Shown: piece by piece, positions 54,476 to 63,363 of the stretch
Position numbering within the stretch: the stretch's first letter is position 1
Layout of the letters: the number at the start of each line of letters is the position of its first letter
DNA from: Gimesia maris
Lineage (GTDB): Bacteria > Planctomycetota > Planctomycetia > Planctomycetales > Planctomycetaceae
Reading direction: 5' to 3'
Assembly: GCF_008298035.1 (NCBI RefSeq)
Contig: NZ_CP042910.1
Location: forward strand, 2,991,001-3,055,000
Length of the DNA: 64,000 nucleotides
Translations under genes and position numbers: made by a program
Notes under the pieces: generated by a model
Told to the model about the DNA's origin: nothing
The model's input: the letters and a program-made list of their open reading frames with translations, nothing else
The model's database searches: none

Positions 54476-54510
54476 CCAGTTGATATAACCGTTACAAGCC
54501 TATCAACTGG
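54476..54510. promoter_or_regulatory. Perfect 10-bp inverted repeat between the ExeA-like and LysM genes
   Basis: CCAGTTGATA and TATCAACTGG are perfect arms around 15 bases. It is 72 bases past the ExeA-like stop, and no T-run follows. It is either an mRNA 3' hairpin or an operator for the LysM gene. Confidence 0.4.
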
Positions 54511-54592
54511 TGAGTCTGTTTCGACCGTTCGCCATATTTTCTGCATGATCGACTCAAGTGTGATCCTGTTAAGTTGATCTTGCTGCGCTGAG

Positions 54593-54621
54593 CCGATCTT
54601 GAAAAAATCGGTTTTTCTTTT
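54593..54621 (+). terminator. Weak intrinsic terminator before the LysM gene
   Basis: CCGAT and ATCGG form a 5-bp stem around an A-rich loop, followed by TTTTTCTTTT. The T-tract is good but the stem is short. It would stop ExeA-like transcription about 55 bases before the LysM start. Confidence 0.4.
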
Positions 54622-54677
54622 AAAGAATTTCGCCCGATACGCTTAATACACAGCGTAACATTCGAGGCGAGGTTCAA

Positions 54678-56027
54678 ATGCATCAAGATAAAAAAGTAGG
54701 TTTAGCACTGGCATTGCTGGTGATTGGTTTTGTAGCGGCATTCTGTTTGAGGCAGGATCGCAATACAACGGTTCAAATCCCCGAGCTGAACGACCCGCAT
54801 TACCTCAACGAGCAGATTGCCGATAAGGATCGCACTCCCTATCTGGATACACAGTCAAAAAAAACTATTGAAACCCAACTGGGAAATGATCAGGCTTTTA
54901 CATCGCTGACAGACAATAGCGAGCCCTCCGGAAACTCCCAGGTTGCCGTCCCGACCATTTCGCATACGACTCCTGCCGGACAGAACGGTACTGCTTCCAA
55001 AGCGGAGCGCTGGGGGCCGATTCCTGAATTTCTGAAGGATGTCGATCTGCCTCAAGAGCAGTTTTCGAGCCCGGAGCCTTCCGATTCGGTATTTGAACCG
55101 AATCCGCCTCAACCCGAGGCAAAGCCCATATCACAAAATTCAACACCAAAGCCGATTACCGGTATCGAGAATATCAAGCCGGAACATAATAACGCGTGGG
55201 AAGTGAATCCGTCACAACAGAGACCGGAACCTGCCCGCCCTGCACCAACGCCGGCTCCTCAAATCCGGATTCATACGGTCAAGGCAGGAGAAACACTCTC
55301 TGAAATTTCGATTCGCTACCTGGGGACCAGTCGCAAATACCGTGAGATATTCAATCTGAACCGTGACCAGCTTCGTAGTCCTAACGACATCCGTGAGGGA
55401 ATGAAGCTGAGGATTCCTGTCTACCGCGCTCCGGAAACAGCACCTCAGTCTGCTAATCGACAGACGAATGTGGAATCTCCGGTGATGACCGGCAAGCGGA
55501 CGATGGGGCAAATGGTGTCTCAGCCGACTCTGAAATCAGATGCTGCTTCTTCAACAGTTCAGTTCGAAGGATTGATAGAGTCGCTTTCCACCGCTCCCTC
55601 GAAAAAAACAATGGGTCAACTGGATCAGCAAGAGATGATTCAGGAGTTGGAAGAGTCCGTTCAAACTGAGAAACTTCCAGCAGGAATAAAAAAGGTCCCG
55701 GATAACTATCGAAAATTTATTCCCGTACCCCGCTCTCCCTTTACTCATAATAATGGAGCGACTTCGGGTTCGGGCCGTTCCCTGTCCCAGGTTCAACCAG
55801 AGAACGTGGATCAGATCGTTGATGATCTGTTCGGTGAGCAGACTGAGCCAGCCAGTCAGACGGCACAGCCGAAAACCTATACGATTCAGCCTGGCGACAC
55901 CCTCGAATCCATTGCACTGGAAATCTACGGTAAACGTTCTGTTGCCTTCAAAATTTATCAGCAGAACCGGGATCTTCTGAAGAACGCCAATTATATCCGT
56001 CCGGGAATGAAGCTGCAGCTGCCGTAA
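54678..56027 (+). CDS. Membrane-anchored protein with two LysM domains
   Basis: The 449-residue protein has one N-terminal helix (about residues 7-25) with few basic residues before it, so it is an inner-membrane anchor or uncleaved signal. A Pro/Gln/Ser-rich region follows. LysM 1 is at about 198-248 (H-T-V-K-A-G-E-T-L-S-E-I-S; G-M-K-L-R-I-P). After a second low-complexity stretch comes LysM 2, at the very C-terminus (about 397-449; Y-T-I-Q-P-G-D-T-L-E-S-I-A; G-M-K-L-Q-L-P). LysM binds N-acetylglucosamine glycans such as peptidoglycan. The ATG follows GAGGCGAGG. It lies 273 bases after the ExeA-like ATPase and may be its envelope partner. Confidence 0.87.
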   Translation: MHQDKKVGLALALLVIGFVAAFCLRQDRNTTVQIPELNDPHYLNEQIADKDRTPYLDTQSKKTIETQLGNDQAFTSLTDNSEPSGNSQVAVPTISHTTPAGQNGTASKAERWGPIPEFLKDVDLPQEQFSSPEPSDSVFEPNPPQPEAKPISQNSTPKPITGIENIKPEHNNAWEVNPSQQRPEPARPAPTPAPQIRIHTVKAGETLSEISIRYLGTSRKYREIFNLNRDQLRSPNDIREGMKLRIPVYRAPETAPQSANRQTNVESPVMTGKRTMGQMVSQPTLKSDAASSTVQFEGLIESLSTAPSKKTMGQLDQQEMIQELEESVQTEKLPAGIKKVPDNYRKFIPVPRSPFTHNNGATSGSGRSLSQVQPENVDQIVDDLFGEQTEPASQTAQPKTYTIQPGDTLESIALEIYGKRSVAFKIYQQNRDLLKNANYIRPGMKLQLP

Positions 56028-56054
56028 GCGGTGGTGTTAGGTATGGCACCAGGT

Positions 56055-56882
56055 CTAATGTTCTGCAGCCAGTCCGTGGAGTGGTAATGACAGGCCGTCG
56101 TATGCGAGTTCGACATGATCGGGCAGATTCGCATTTGTTTCTTCGTGTTCCAGCGAGTGCGAGATGTGTGTAAAGTAAGTCCGTTTGGGTTTGACCCGTT
56201 CGACCACTTCCAGGCTCTGTTCCAGGCAAAAATGCGTGGGGTGTGGTTTAATCCGCAGCGCATCAAGAATCAGGTAATCCAGTCCTTCCAGGTACTGCCA
56301 GCTCTCCTCGGGTATTTCACTGACATCAGTACAGAATGCAATGTTGTTGATCCGGTATCCAAGGATCGGCAGAGTACCATGCATCAGTCGAATCGGCTGG
56401 ATTCTGAGTCCCAACAGATCAAACGGTTCCAGTGAGATCGTTTTGAAATCAAGATGAGGGCGCGACATATGATGTCGATTGTGTGTCGGTTCCTCGAATG
56501 CATAGTTGAAGGAACCCCGGATCTGTTCTTCCACGGCTTCTTCGCAATAGAGCTCGATGGACTTTTCCAGCCGGTATCCGCTGATGCGCACATCATCGAG
56601 ACCGAAAATATGATCGGCGTGGCTGTGGGTATATAATACGGCGTGCACCCAGGGAATATGTTCTCGCAGCAGTTGCAACCTGAGCTCCGGTGGAGTGTCG
56701 ATCAGAAAGCCCCCTTCCGGGGCACCGATATAAACAGAAGTGCGCCCTCGCTGATTTTTGGGGTCAGGTGACTGACAGACTTCACAATCACAGCCAACAA
56801 TGGGGATCCCCACGCTGGTCCCAGTGCCCAGCGTGATGAACTCACCTGGTTTCTGAGAAAATAAATTCGATTCCTGTTGCAT
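56055..56882 (-). CDS. Metallo-beta-lactamase-fold hydrolase (PhnP-like)
   Basis: The 275-residue protein has G-T-G-T-S near residue 20, a C-D-C-E-V-C-Q zinc-type cluster near 32, and the core metal motif T-H-S-H-A-D-H near 85. Further ligands lie in M-H-G, F-C-T-D-V-S and T-H-I-S-H-S. This is the arrangement of PhnP-like phosphodiesterases, which cleave cyclic phosphates such as ribosyl cyclic phosphate, and related tRNase Z-type hydrolases. No phn genes are nearby, so the natural substrate is open. It is cytoplasmic. It converges on the LysM gene with 27 bases between stops. Confidence 0.85.
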   Translation of the reverse strand: MQQESNLFSQKPGEFITLGTGTSVGIPIVGCDCEVCQSPDPKNQRGRTSVYIGAPEGGFLIDTPPELRLQLLREHIPWVHAVLYTHSHADHIFGLDDVRISGYRLEKSIELYCEEAVEEQIRGSFNYAFEEPTHNRHHMSRPHLDFKTISLEPFDLLGLRIQPIRLMHGTLPILGYRINNIAFCTDVSEIPEESWQYLEGLDYLILDALRIKPHPTHFCLEQSLEVVERVKPKRTYFTHISHSLEHEETNANLPDHVELAYDGLSLPLHGLAAEH

Positions 56883-57009
56883 TATACTTAAATCGCTCTT
56901 GCGCGGGGTTCACTCTGATCTGGTCAAGCTGGGACCCAGTTTAAATTATTGGTGGCTGGAATGGTACCGATGCATGGGTATGGGGATACGTTTTGCTGTG
57001 GAATCGAGT

Positions 57010-58317
57010 TCAGCTCACGCCACAATATTCGCTGACCCCGTCTGCTGTGACTACCAGTAACTGATCGGTGAGTGGATGGTCCATATTCAGATAATCGTTG
57101 GCGATATTATGCTGAATTTTTTCGATGACCTGCGATTCACTCAGACTCAGTGCCAGTAAAAAATCACGATTAGGGACACCTGCCAGAAATTCGCTTCCCA
57201 GAAACTTACGAGCCTGCCGGTAAAATGAGGGACTCAGGACCTGGCTTGCATTATACGCGTCTGCCTTGTTCTGAATAATCATATTAGGGCCCTCTTCCCG
57301 CGACATGCAGATCAGCTCAATTTCGTTCTGTAGAAAATAATGATCCAGATTGGCCAGCGCGATTTCGTGCAAGACTTCCTGGCTGATCTGCCACTTATGC
57401 AGCAGCTTTTCATGAATATACCAGTAAGCCCGGGATTCATCCACCACGTAGAGAATGGCCAGGTTTGCGATCCAGTTCTCGCCGACAAAGTTCGGGAAAT
57501 GAGTTTTCCATGATTCCTGCGAGATCAGGATCGGCATGATGCGGTCCTGAATGTCGATCAGTTCCGGTTCTGTCTGTTCATCCCCCCATTCATTGATTTG
57601 CAGTACGGTTGCCAGTGCGGAGACAATATTCTGTTCGTAGTCTTCTGGAGCGCTCAGGTATGACCGGTAAAAATTGTTCAGATTCAGTTCCGATTCACCA
57701 AATTTGATGCGAAAGCCGGGAATAATCTGCGAAGAAATCAAGGGAAATTTTTTCCGGGCCAGTTGCAGGACATCGTGGGCAAACAGTTCGGGAGGATTTG
57801 CCGGATTTAAATTCAATTCAACCGAATGCAGAATTCTCTGCACGGTATCAAACAGTTCTTCATGATCCTGGGGTTCGTAAAAAAACGTGACGACCATTTG
57901 AATGGAGCGTTCGCGGATCAGCCAGAGATTCCAGTGATGCCAGTTTTTCTGAAAAAAGGCAGACTGTGTCAGCAACGACTTCCACCAGGATGAATTCTTC
58001 TTAATGATGGCTTCACCGGAATAGGCCACTGATTCATGTTCAATCGCCAGCGGCGGTCGTTTGCTAATATTCCGATGTCTGACAAAAAGCTGATCGAAAT
58101 CGACATCAAGGCCTGCTCCGGACTGTGTGTGAGGGAGGACCGATTTCCAGTGGCAACTGATTGTTAACGTGGCGTTCCCACCGGGTGGGCTGAGTTGAAG
58201 TACTCCATCCTGATCATCCTTAATCCAATCGGAAGGAAATGCGAGAGAATACCAGTTGGCGGGACCGGTGTATTGCGCCCATTGTTCGAGATGAAAGTCC
58301 GACAAAAAAATCACCAT
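57010..58317 (-). CDS. DUF1444-like protein with an extra N-terminal domain
   Basis: The ATG at 58317 is chosen; a TTG at 58359 would add 14 residues. The 435-residue protein has an N-terminal part (about 1-170) with W-Y-S-L-A-F-P-S-D-W, a pattern seen in PsbP/DcrB-like lipid-layer folds. A C-terminal part of about 250 residues resembles DUF1444 (YtpQ type): I-P-G-F-R-I-K, I-Q-D-R-I-M-P, A-I-L-Y-V-V-D and a late D-A-Y-N-A-S-Q-V-L. No signal peptide is seen. The function of both parts is unknown. The homology call is from memory of the family pattern. Confidence 0.55.
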   Translation of the reverse strand: MVIFLSDFHLEQWAQYTGPANWYSLAFPSDWIKDDQDGVLQLSPPGGNATLTISCHWKSVLPHTQSGAGLDVDFDQLFVRHRNISKRPPLAIEHESVAYSGEAIIKKNSSWWKSLLTQSAFFQKNWHHWNLWLIRERSIQMVVTFFYEPQDHEELFDTVQRILHSVELNLNPANPPELFAHDVLQLARKKFPLISSQIIPGFRIKFGESELNLNNFYRSYLSAPEDYEQNIVSALATVLQINEWGDEQTEPELIDIQDRIMPILISQESWKTHFPNFVGENWIANLAILYVVDESRAYWYIHEKLLHKWQISQEVLHEIALANLDHYFLQNEIELICMSREEGPNMIIQNKADAYNASQVLSPSFYRQARKFLGSEFLAGVPNRDFLLALSLSESQVIEKIQHNIANDYLNMDHPLTDQLLVVTADGVSEYCGVS

Positions 58318-58489
58318 CAGCACAAGAAATGTTTCTGATTCCAGAATAACCGGCGACAAAGAATATTGCGGCCTGGGGTTATTTCAACGGTGTCTCACTG
58401 TGTCTTTTATGGTAGACGATTTTTGAAATGATGACTATCGGAAAATGGGGCTGATTCTTTGGGCCATGCTGCTGTTAATCTAAGCAGCG

Positions 58490-58512
58490 AAATGCCCTTC
58501 TGGAGGGCATTT
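58490..58512 (-). terminator. Probable terminator after glgB
   Basis: AAATGCCCT and AGGGCATTT are perfect 9-bp arms around TCTGG. The T-tract after the stem is short on both strands (TTT included in the stem). It separates glgB from the DUF1444-like gene on the minus strand. Confidence 0.5.
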
Positions 58513-58776
58513 TCGGAGAAAATGAAACGTCGCTGGATTATTCAGATATTAATTTGATGCCATAAGTTGTATTTAATGAAAGGCTTATGGAAATCTGTCT
58601 GAGATGATGTGTCAGCTGGTACGACGTTTGCTTAAGAGATAATTACAGACAGAGAAAAGAGCAACTTCTACTGTCTGACTTGAACTTCACCAAAGGATAC
58701 GCTGCTGGGGAGTATAGCCGAACTTTCCCTTGTCGGGACTGTTTGGGCGAGCGCCTATACACTCAGCGGCGTCCTT

Positions 58777-58810
58777 TTTTTTCAGTCGTGTCAAGATACG
58801 ACTGAAAAAA
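58777..58810. other. 13-bp perfect hairpin with U-run 5' and A-run 3'
   Basis: TTTTTTCAGTCGT and ACGACTGAAAAAA pair perfectly around an 8-base loop, 77 bases past the glgB stop. The T-run precedes and the A-run follows the stem on both strands, the reverse of an intrinsic terminator. mRNA end protection is a possible role. Confidence 0.55.
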
Positions 58811-58886
58811 CCATCATATAGAGGTTCCTCTCCGTTTACCAGTCTTTTCTGGTAAGAATTATCCCCTTTGATCTCCAATGATCACG

Positions 58887-60887
58887 CTACTTTTCAGCTG
58901 GTTTTTTTGCAGTAGCTACCGGCTTCATGATCAATAAGCCCAGTGGTGGCAGATTGAGCGTGATGCTGTGGTCCATGCCATGGCTGCTGATTTTCTCACT
59001 ATAAACTCCCCCGGCATTCCCCATATTGGATCCACCGTAAATTTTGGCATCACTGTTGATGATTTCGTGATAAAAGCCTGGTTTGGGGACACCAATTCTG
59101 TATCCATCGCGGGGAACGGGAGTAAAATTCGCGACTACAATCACATGCTCTTCCGTGTCCGTGGCGATACGCTGGAAAGCAAAGACGCTGTTTTTGGAGT
59201 CATCACACTGAATCCAGGCAAATCCTTCCTGTGTAAAATCGGTTTCATACAGCGCTTTTTCTGAGCGGTATAAATGATTCAGATCCCCGATCAGGCGACG
59301 GATTCCATCGTGTTTTTCGTGGCCGATGAGTTTCCAGTCCAGTTCCTGATCGTGATTCCATTCGACCCACTGGGCCAGTTCGCCTCCCATAAACAGCAGT
59401 TTCTTGCCTGGCATCGTATATTGATAGCCGTATAACAGTCGCAGATTGGCAAACTGCTGCCACAGGTCGCCGGGCATTTGGGAAATTAACGCACGTTTGC
59501 CGTGCACCACTTCATCATGCGAGAGCGGCAGTACGAAGTTTTCCGTAAACGCATAGATCATGCGGAAAGAGAGTTCGCCCTGATGGTGCGAGCGGTAGAT
59601 CGGGTCGAAATGCATATAGCGGAGCGTATCATTCATCCAGCCCATATCCCATTTCATATTGAACCCCAGCCCGCCATTATAAACCGGGTGAGACACACCG
59701 CCCCAGGAAGTGGATTCCTCAGCGATTGTCAGGATGCCTGGATATTCTCCGTGCAGACTGATATTGGCATCTTTCAGGAACTGGATGGCTTCCAGGTTTT
59801 CGCGTCCGCCACTCGGGTTGGGCACCCATTCCCCTTCTTTACGTGAATAATCCAGGTAAAGCATCGAAGCCACAGCATCCACGCGAAGGCCGTCAAAGTG
59901 ATATTTATCAATCCAGAAATGCGCACTGGAGAGCAGGAAGTCGCGGATTTCATTTCGGCCGTAATTAAAGATGTAGGTTCCCCAGTCCGGATGGAACCCT
60001 TTACGGGGGTCCGCGTGTTCGTACAGACACGTTCCGTCAAAGCGACCCAGAGAGTGACCATCAGTGGGAAAATGGCCGGGAACCCAGTCGAATAAAACTC
60101 CGATGCCAGCCTGATGGCAGTAATCGACGAAGTACATCAGATCATGGGGGCTACCGAAGCGGCTGGTCGGCGCAAAGTAACCGGTGGTCTGATAACCCCA
60201 GGAGCCATCAAACGGGTGTTCCGTGATCGGCATTAACTGAATGTGGGTGTAACCCATCTGCTGGACATATTCGACCAGCTGCTTGGCCAGTTCGCGGTAG
60301 GTAAAAAACTGGCGGCCATCCTTGGGGCGTTTCCACGAACCAAGATGGACTTCATAGATCGTAATCGGCTGTTCATGCCAGTTGGTTTCGGCCCGTTTCT
60401 GAATCCATTGATCATCCTGCCAGGGAAAATTCTCCAGGTCGTAAACAATTGAGGCGGTCTTGGGACGCAGCTCCGAGTAGAATGCATACGGATCACTTTT
60501 TTCGAAATACTCGCCGTTCTGACCACGCAGGCTGTATTTATAAGCGTCTCCATTCGAAACGCCAGGCATAAAACCGGACCAGACTCCTGCATCGCTGGAG
60601 TTCAGATAGAATTCACCATGTTTCCAGTGATTTTTATCGCAGACAATACAGACTTCCTGTGCATTCGGAGCCCAGACTGCAAAACGAGTTCCTGAGATTC
60701 CGTCAACTTCGTCCGGGTGAGCCCCCATAGATTGATACATGGTACAGTGCATTCCTGTCTTTAGTGCATGAAGTTCCGCAGATGTAAATAAAGGCCGCCT
60801 GGTCTGAGATGGTGACTGCTGGCTTTGTGATCGCCTCGGCGTCGTGGAGCGGCTGGAGTTCGATTCAAAATGAGAAGGTTGACTCAT
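58887..60887 (-). CDS. glgB: 1,4-alpha-glucan branching enzyme GlgB
   Basis: This 666-residue GH13 enzyme makes alpha-1,6 branches in glycogen. After a Ser/Arg/Gln-rich start of about 35 residues, a CBM48 domain is seen ([11 protein letters not shown] near 67). The catalytic barrel follows: [10 protein letters not shown] with the nucleophile Asp near residue 337, I-A-E-E-S-T-S-W with the acid/base Glu near 390, and [11 protein letters not shown] near 456. The C-terminal all-beta domain ends P-P-L-G-L-L-I. It lacks the extra N-terminal domain of longer GlgB types. No other glycogen gene is within the window. Confidence 0.95.
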   Translation of the reverse strand: MSQPSHFESNSSRSTTPRRSQSQQSPSQTRRPLFTSAELHALKTGMHCTMYQSMGAHPDEVDGISGTRFAVWAPNAQEVCIVCDKNHWKHGEFYLNSSDAGVWSGFMPGVSNGDAYKYSLRGQNGEYFEKSDPYAFYSELRPKTASIVYDLENFPWQDDQWIQKRAETNWHEQPITIYEVHLGSWKRPKDGRQFFTYRELAKQLVEYVQQMGYTHIQLMPITEHPFDGSWGYQTTGYFAPTSRFGSPHDLMYFVDYCHQAGIGVLFDWVPGHFPTDGHSLGRFDGTCLYEHADPRKGFHPDWGTYIFNYGRNEIRDFLLSSAHFWIDKYHFDGLRVDAVASMLYLDYSRKEGEWVPNPSGGRENLEAIQFLKDANISLHGEYPGILTIAEESTSWGGVSHPVYNGGLGFNMKWDMGWMNDTLRYMHFDPIYRSHHQGELSFRMIYAFTENFVLPLSHDEVVHGKRALISQMPGDLWQQFANLRLLYGYQYTMPGKKLLFMGGELAQWVEWNHDQELDWKLIGHEKHDGIRRLIGDLNHLYRSEKALYETDFTQEGFAWIQCDDSKNSVFAFQRIATDTEEHVIVVANFTPVPRDGYRIGVPKPGFYHEIINSDAKIYGGSNMGNAGGVYSEKISSHGMDHSITLNLPPLGLLIMKPVATAKKPAEK

Positions 60888-61293
60888 TAGAGTGCAAATT
60901 TCATCAGCAGAGTTGTAATAGACGCGAGCCTTGAAACCATCATAATCAGTAAACCCATTATAACAAGATTTCGACCAGATTGTTACTCTGCCTTAATATG
61001 CTTTTGGCGTTAAATGACGTTCAGCTCTTCTCTTTTGCGTCAGGATGTCAGACAGAGATGCGTCAGTCTGTCAATCCCCTGCTGATTGTGATGTCTGGGT
61101 AATTTACGGTGATCAAGTCGAATAATGCGGACGCGGGATCGTCAACCTGTGACTATTTCCAGATTCCCGCAGTCTTTGCTCAAGTGGTACGACCTGCAGC
61201 AAACTATAATTAAGCATACATCGATTTAACCTGAATCGCTTTAAAGAGCTGGCTTGGTGGATTTCACCAGATCTGACTGAATGTGAGTATCGC
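60888..61293. other. Divergent intergenic region, 406 bp
   Basis: It holds the promoters of glgB and the DUF1570 gene. A TATAAT occurs at about 61205, about 90 bases before the DUF1570 start, without a good -35 at normal spacing. Two direct TGCGTCAG copies lie near 61037 and 61060. No gene or RNA is recognised. Confidence 0.35.
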
Positions 61294-62277
61294 TTGTCTG
61301 TGCATCGGAATGCATTACTGATCGCAGGACCATTTGTCCTGATGACGGGCTTTTATTTTCTGATCTTCTCCGGAGCTCAGGAAGGAAGAGCCTCTGCGAA
61401 TGCGGTGCGCCTCAGCCCCCCCGAGCCTTTCAAAGCACCACCGGAAATCAAATCTCGCGCGCCGAAACCGCGGCTGCAGACCGCCTGCGAAACCAAAGCA
61501 GCCTGGCTCAGAACCCGTATCAGCATTCCCGTCAATGTGCTGATTCAAACACCGTATGTGATTGTCGGAGATTATGAAGTCTCAACCCTGGAAGCGCTTT
61601 ATCAGAAAGCGATCTCTCCCACTGAGTATGCGTTGAATGTTTCATACTTTGATACGCCCCCCGATCGTCCCATTACAATTGTCGCACTCTCTTCCCAGGA
61701 GCATTATCAGCAGGTGGCCATGGATCTCGACCAGAGAAAAACTGGTTCCTACTACGGATATTTTCAGTCGAACGACATGCGGATCGTCCTCAATCTCTCT
61801 ACAGGTGGTGGAACTCTTGGACACGAGTTGACCCACGCACTGGCGGAAATCGACTATCCTGCCATGCCGGAATGGTTTGATGAAGGACTGGCGTCGCTGC
61901 ATGAGCAATGCGAATTTTCTGACGAGCAGACACAGTTGATCGGCATTTCCAACTGGCGCGGGCAGCTCCTGCTTTCTGCGCTCGACCGCAATCAGCTGCC
62001 CCCCCTGTCTACGCTGGTAGAGCAGGTCAGAATCGACACCCGACGCGAAGCATTAACCTATGCTTATGCTCGTTACTTCTGCCTGTACCTGCAACAGAAA
62101 CGGCTCCTCTCGCCCTTTTATCGCAAGTTGAGAACCAGTCAGGAATACGATGACACCGGCGGGCAGACCTTAAGGCAACTCCTGAATATCAACGATCTGT
62201 CCGATATTGATGAAGACTTCCGCCTCTGGCTCACCGGATTTCGCCAGCTAAAGACGCCGGCAGATACGTCCAGATAA
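61294..62277 (+). CDS. DUF1570 putative zinc peptidase
   Basis: The 327-residue protein starts at TTG 61294 or GTG 61300; neither has a strong ribosome site. One hydrophobic helix at about residues 9-26 acts as signal or anchor. The zinc peptidase site H-E-L-T-H near residue 178 is followed by E-W-F-D-E-G-L-A, whose Glu is the expected third ligand, as in gluzincin-like DUF1570 proteins common in planctomycetes. It is predicted to be periplasmic or membrane-bound; the substrate is unknown. It precedes hemD by 130 bases on the same strand. Confidence 0.8.
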   Translation: MSVHRNALLIAGPFVLMTGFYFLIFSGAQEGRASANAVRLSPPEPFKAPPEIKSRAPKPRLQTACETKAAWLRTRISIPVNVLIQTPYVIVGDYEVSTLEALYQKAISPTEYALNVSYFDTPPDRPITIVALSSQEHYQQVAMDLDQRKTGSYYGYFQSNDMRIVLNLSTGGGTLGHELTHALAEIDYPAMPEWFDEGLASLHEQCEFSDEQTQLIGISNWRGQLLLSALDRNQLPPLSTLVEQVRIDTRREALTYAYARYFCLYLQQKRLLSPFYRKLRTSQEYDDTGGQTLRQLLNINDLSDIDEDFRLWLTGFRQLKTPADTSR

Positions 62278-62407
62278 CAGTACGTCCCGCTGCGAAAACC
62301 GGCTTCTGGCGAAGAAAGCGATGTGAGGCTGTTTTCTGTGCTCCCCTGTCCGTCTATAATGGAATGGTTGTCTCTGAAGATCCTCTAATCACCTGTGAGC
62401 GTTCGCT

Positions 62408-63238
62408 ATGAATCCATCCGCCTTAAACGTCTGCAGTTTCGAAAGTCGCAAAAGCGACGCCATGACCTCCCTGATTGAGCGTAACCAGGGGAACCCGACG
62501 CTCGTGCATTCCATGGATGAAATTCCGCTGGAAGACAACGCGCAGGTGAAGTCGTTCTGCGAGAAACTGTTTCGAGGCGAGATTGATGTGATTGTTTTCA
62601 TGACCGGTGTGGGAGCGACCGCCTTGCTGAATGCGGCAGAGCTTTACTTCCCGCGTGAGCAGGTTCTGGCTGCGTTCCGTAAAATTATTGTCGTGGTGCG
62701 TGGTCCGAAACCAACGGTTGTACTGCGGAACTGGGAAGTTCCCATCCATTACTCAGCTCCGGAGCCCAATACCTGGCATGAGATCATTTCCGTATTAGAC
62801 GATAAAAAGTTTTCTGTCACCGGCAAACATATCGCCGTTCAGGAATACGGGAAACCGGTTGAAGAATTTTATAAAGCACTGCGGAACCGTGGTGCCCAGG
62901 TTTTGCCGATTGCCGTCTACCGCTGGGCCTTACCCGATGATACCAGCGGGCTCCGCAATGCCATTCATGCGACCATTCGTGGTGATTACAACGTGCTGAT
63001 GTTTACCAGCGCGCAGCAGATTACACACGTCCTGCAGATTGCCGAAGAAGAACAGGTCAAGGAAGACTGGTTACTGGCGGCGTCCAAAACGATGATTGCT
63101 TCGGTAGGTCCCGCCTGTACGGAAGCATTGCAGGAAGTGGGATTGCCTGTCGATTTTGAATCGAGCCCACCCAAAATGGGGCCGCTTGTGAAAGATGCGC
63201 TGCAGGCGGCTCCCGAAATTCTCTCTCGAAAAGGCTGA
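62408..63238 (+). CDS. hemD: Uroporphyrinogen-III synthase HemD
   Basis: The 276-residue protein has the two-lobed HemD pattern: an N-terminal lobe with [10 protein letters not shown], a linker with V-V-V-R-G-P-K-P-T, and the C-terminal lobe with [14 protein letters not shown] and [12 protein letters not shown]. It closes hydroxymethylbilane to uroporphyrinogen III. The next gene, 125 bases on, is hemE, which uses this product, so context supports the call. Sequence similarity within HemD is low in general, making the neighbour valuable evidence. Confidence 0.88.
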   Translation: MNPSALNVCSFESRKSDAMTSLIERNQGNPTLVHSMDEIPLEDNAQVKSFCEKLFRGEIDVIVFMTGVGATALLNAAELYFPREQVLAAFRKIIVVVRGPKPTVVLRNWEVPIHYSAPEPNTWHEIISVLDDKKFSVTGKHIAVQEYGKPVEEFYKALRNRGAQVLPIAVYRWALPDDTSGLRNAIHATIRGDYNVLMFTSAQQITHVLQIAEEEQVKEDWLLAASKTMIASVGPACTEALQEVGLPVDFESSPPKMGPLVKDALQAAPEILSRKG

Positions 63239-63363
63239 TTGACTCACCTGGCTTTCCTCTGTTTCCGGGAAACTCCGCGGCGCTGAATTTCAGTTCGCGG
63301 GGAATCCTGTTAGAATCACCTCACATCGCAGAATACCCAATATTAGTAACCGAAAGAAGAAAC

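Larger units (their letters stand above)
58318..58886. other. Structured 3' region downstream of glgB
   Basis: Several inverted repeats lie between the glgB stop and the DUF1444-like start, both on the minus strand. GCTGCT/AGCAGC is at 58467-58487. AAATGCCCT/AGGGCATTT (58490-58512, 9-bp stem, 5-base loop) is the best terminator candidate for glgB. CAGACAG/CTGTCTG is at 58646-58677. A 13-bp perfect stem lies at 58777-58810 with T6 on the 5' side and A6 on the 3' side. A short TTG-started frame (58878-58687) lies here but has no ribosome site, and I do not call it. Confidence 0.55.

Noticed and set aside
58687-58878. 63-codon minus-strand frame just after glgB
   Set aside because: TTG start without a ribosome site, and the frame runs through the 13-bp hairpin with its T- and A-runs; more likely structured 3' sequence.
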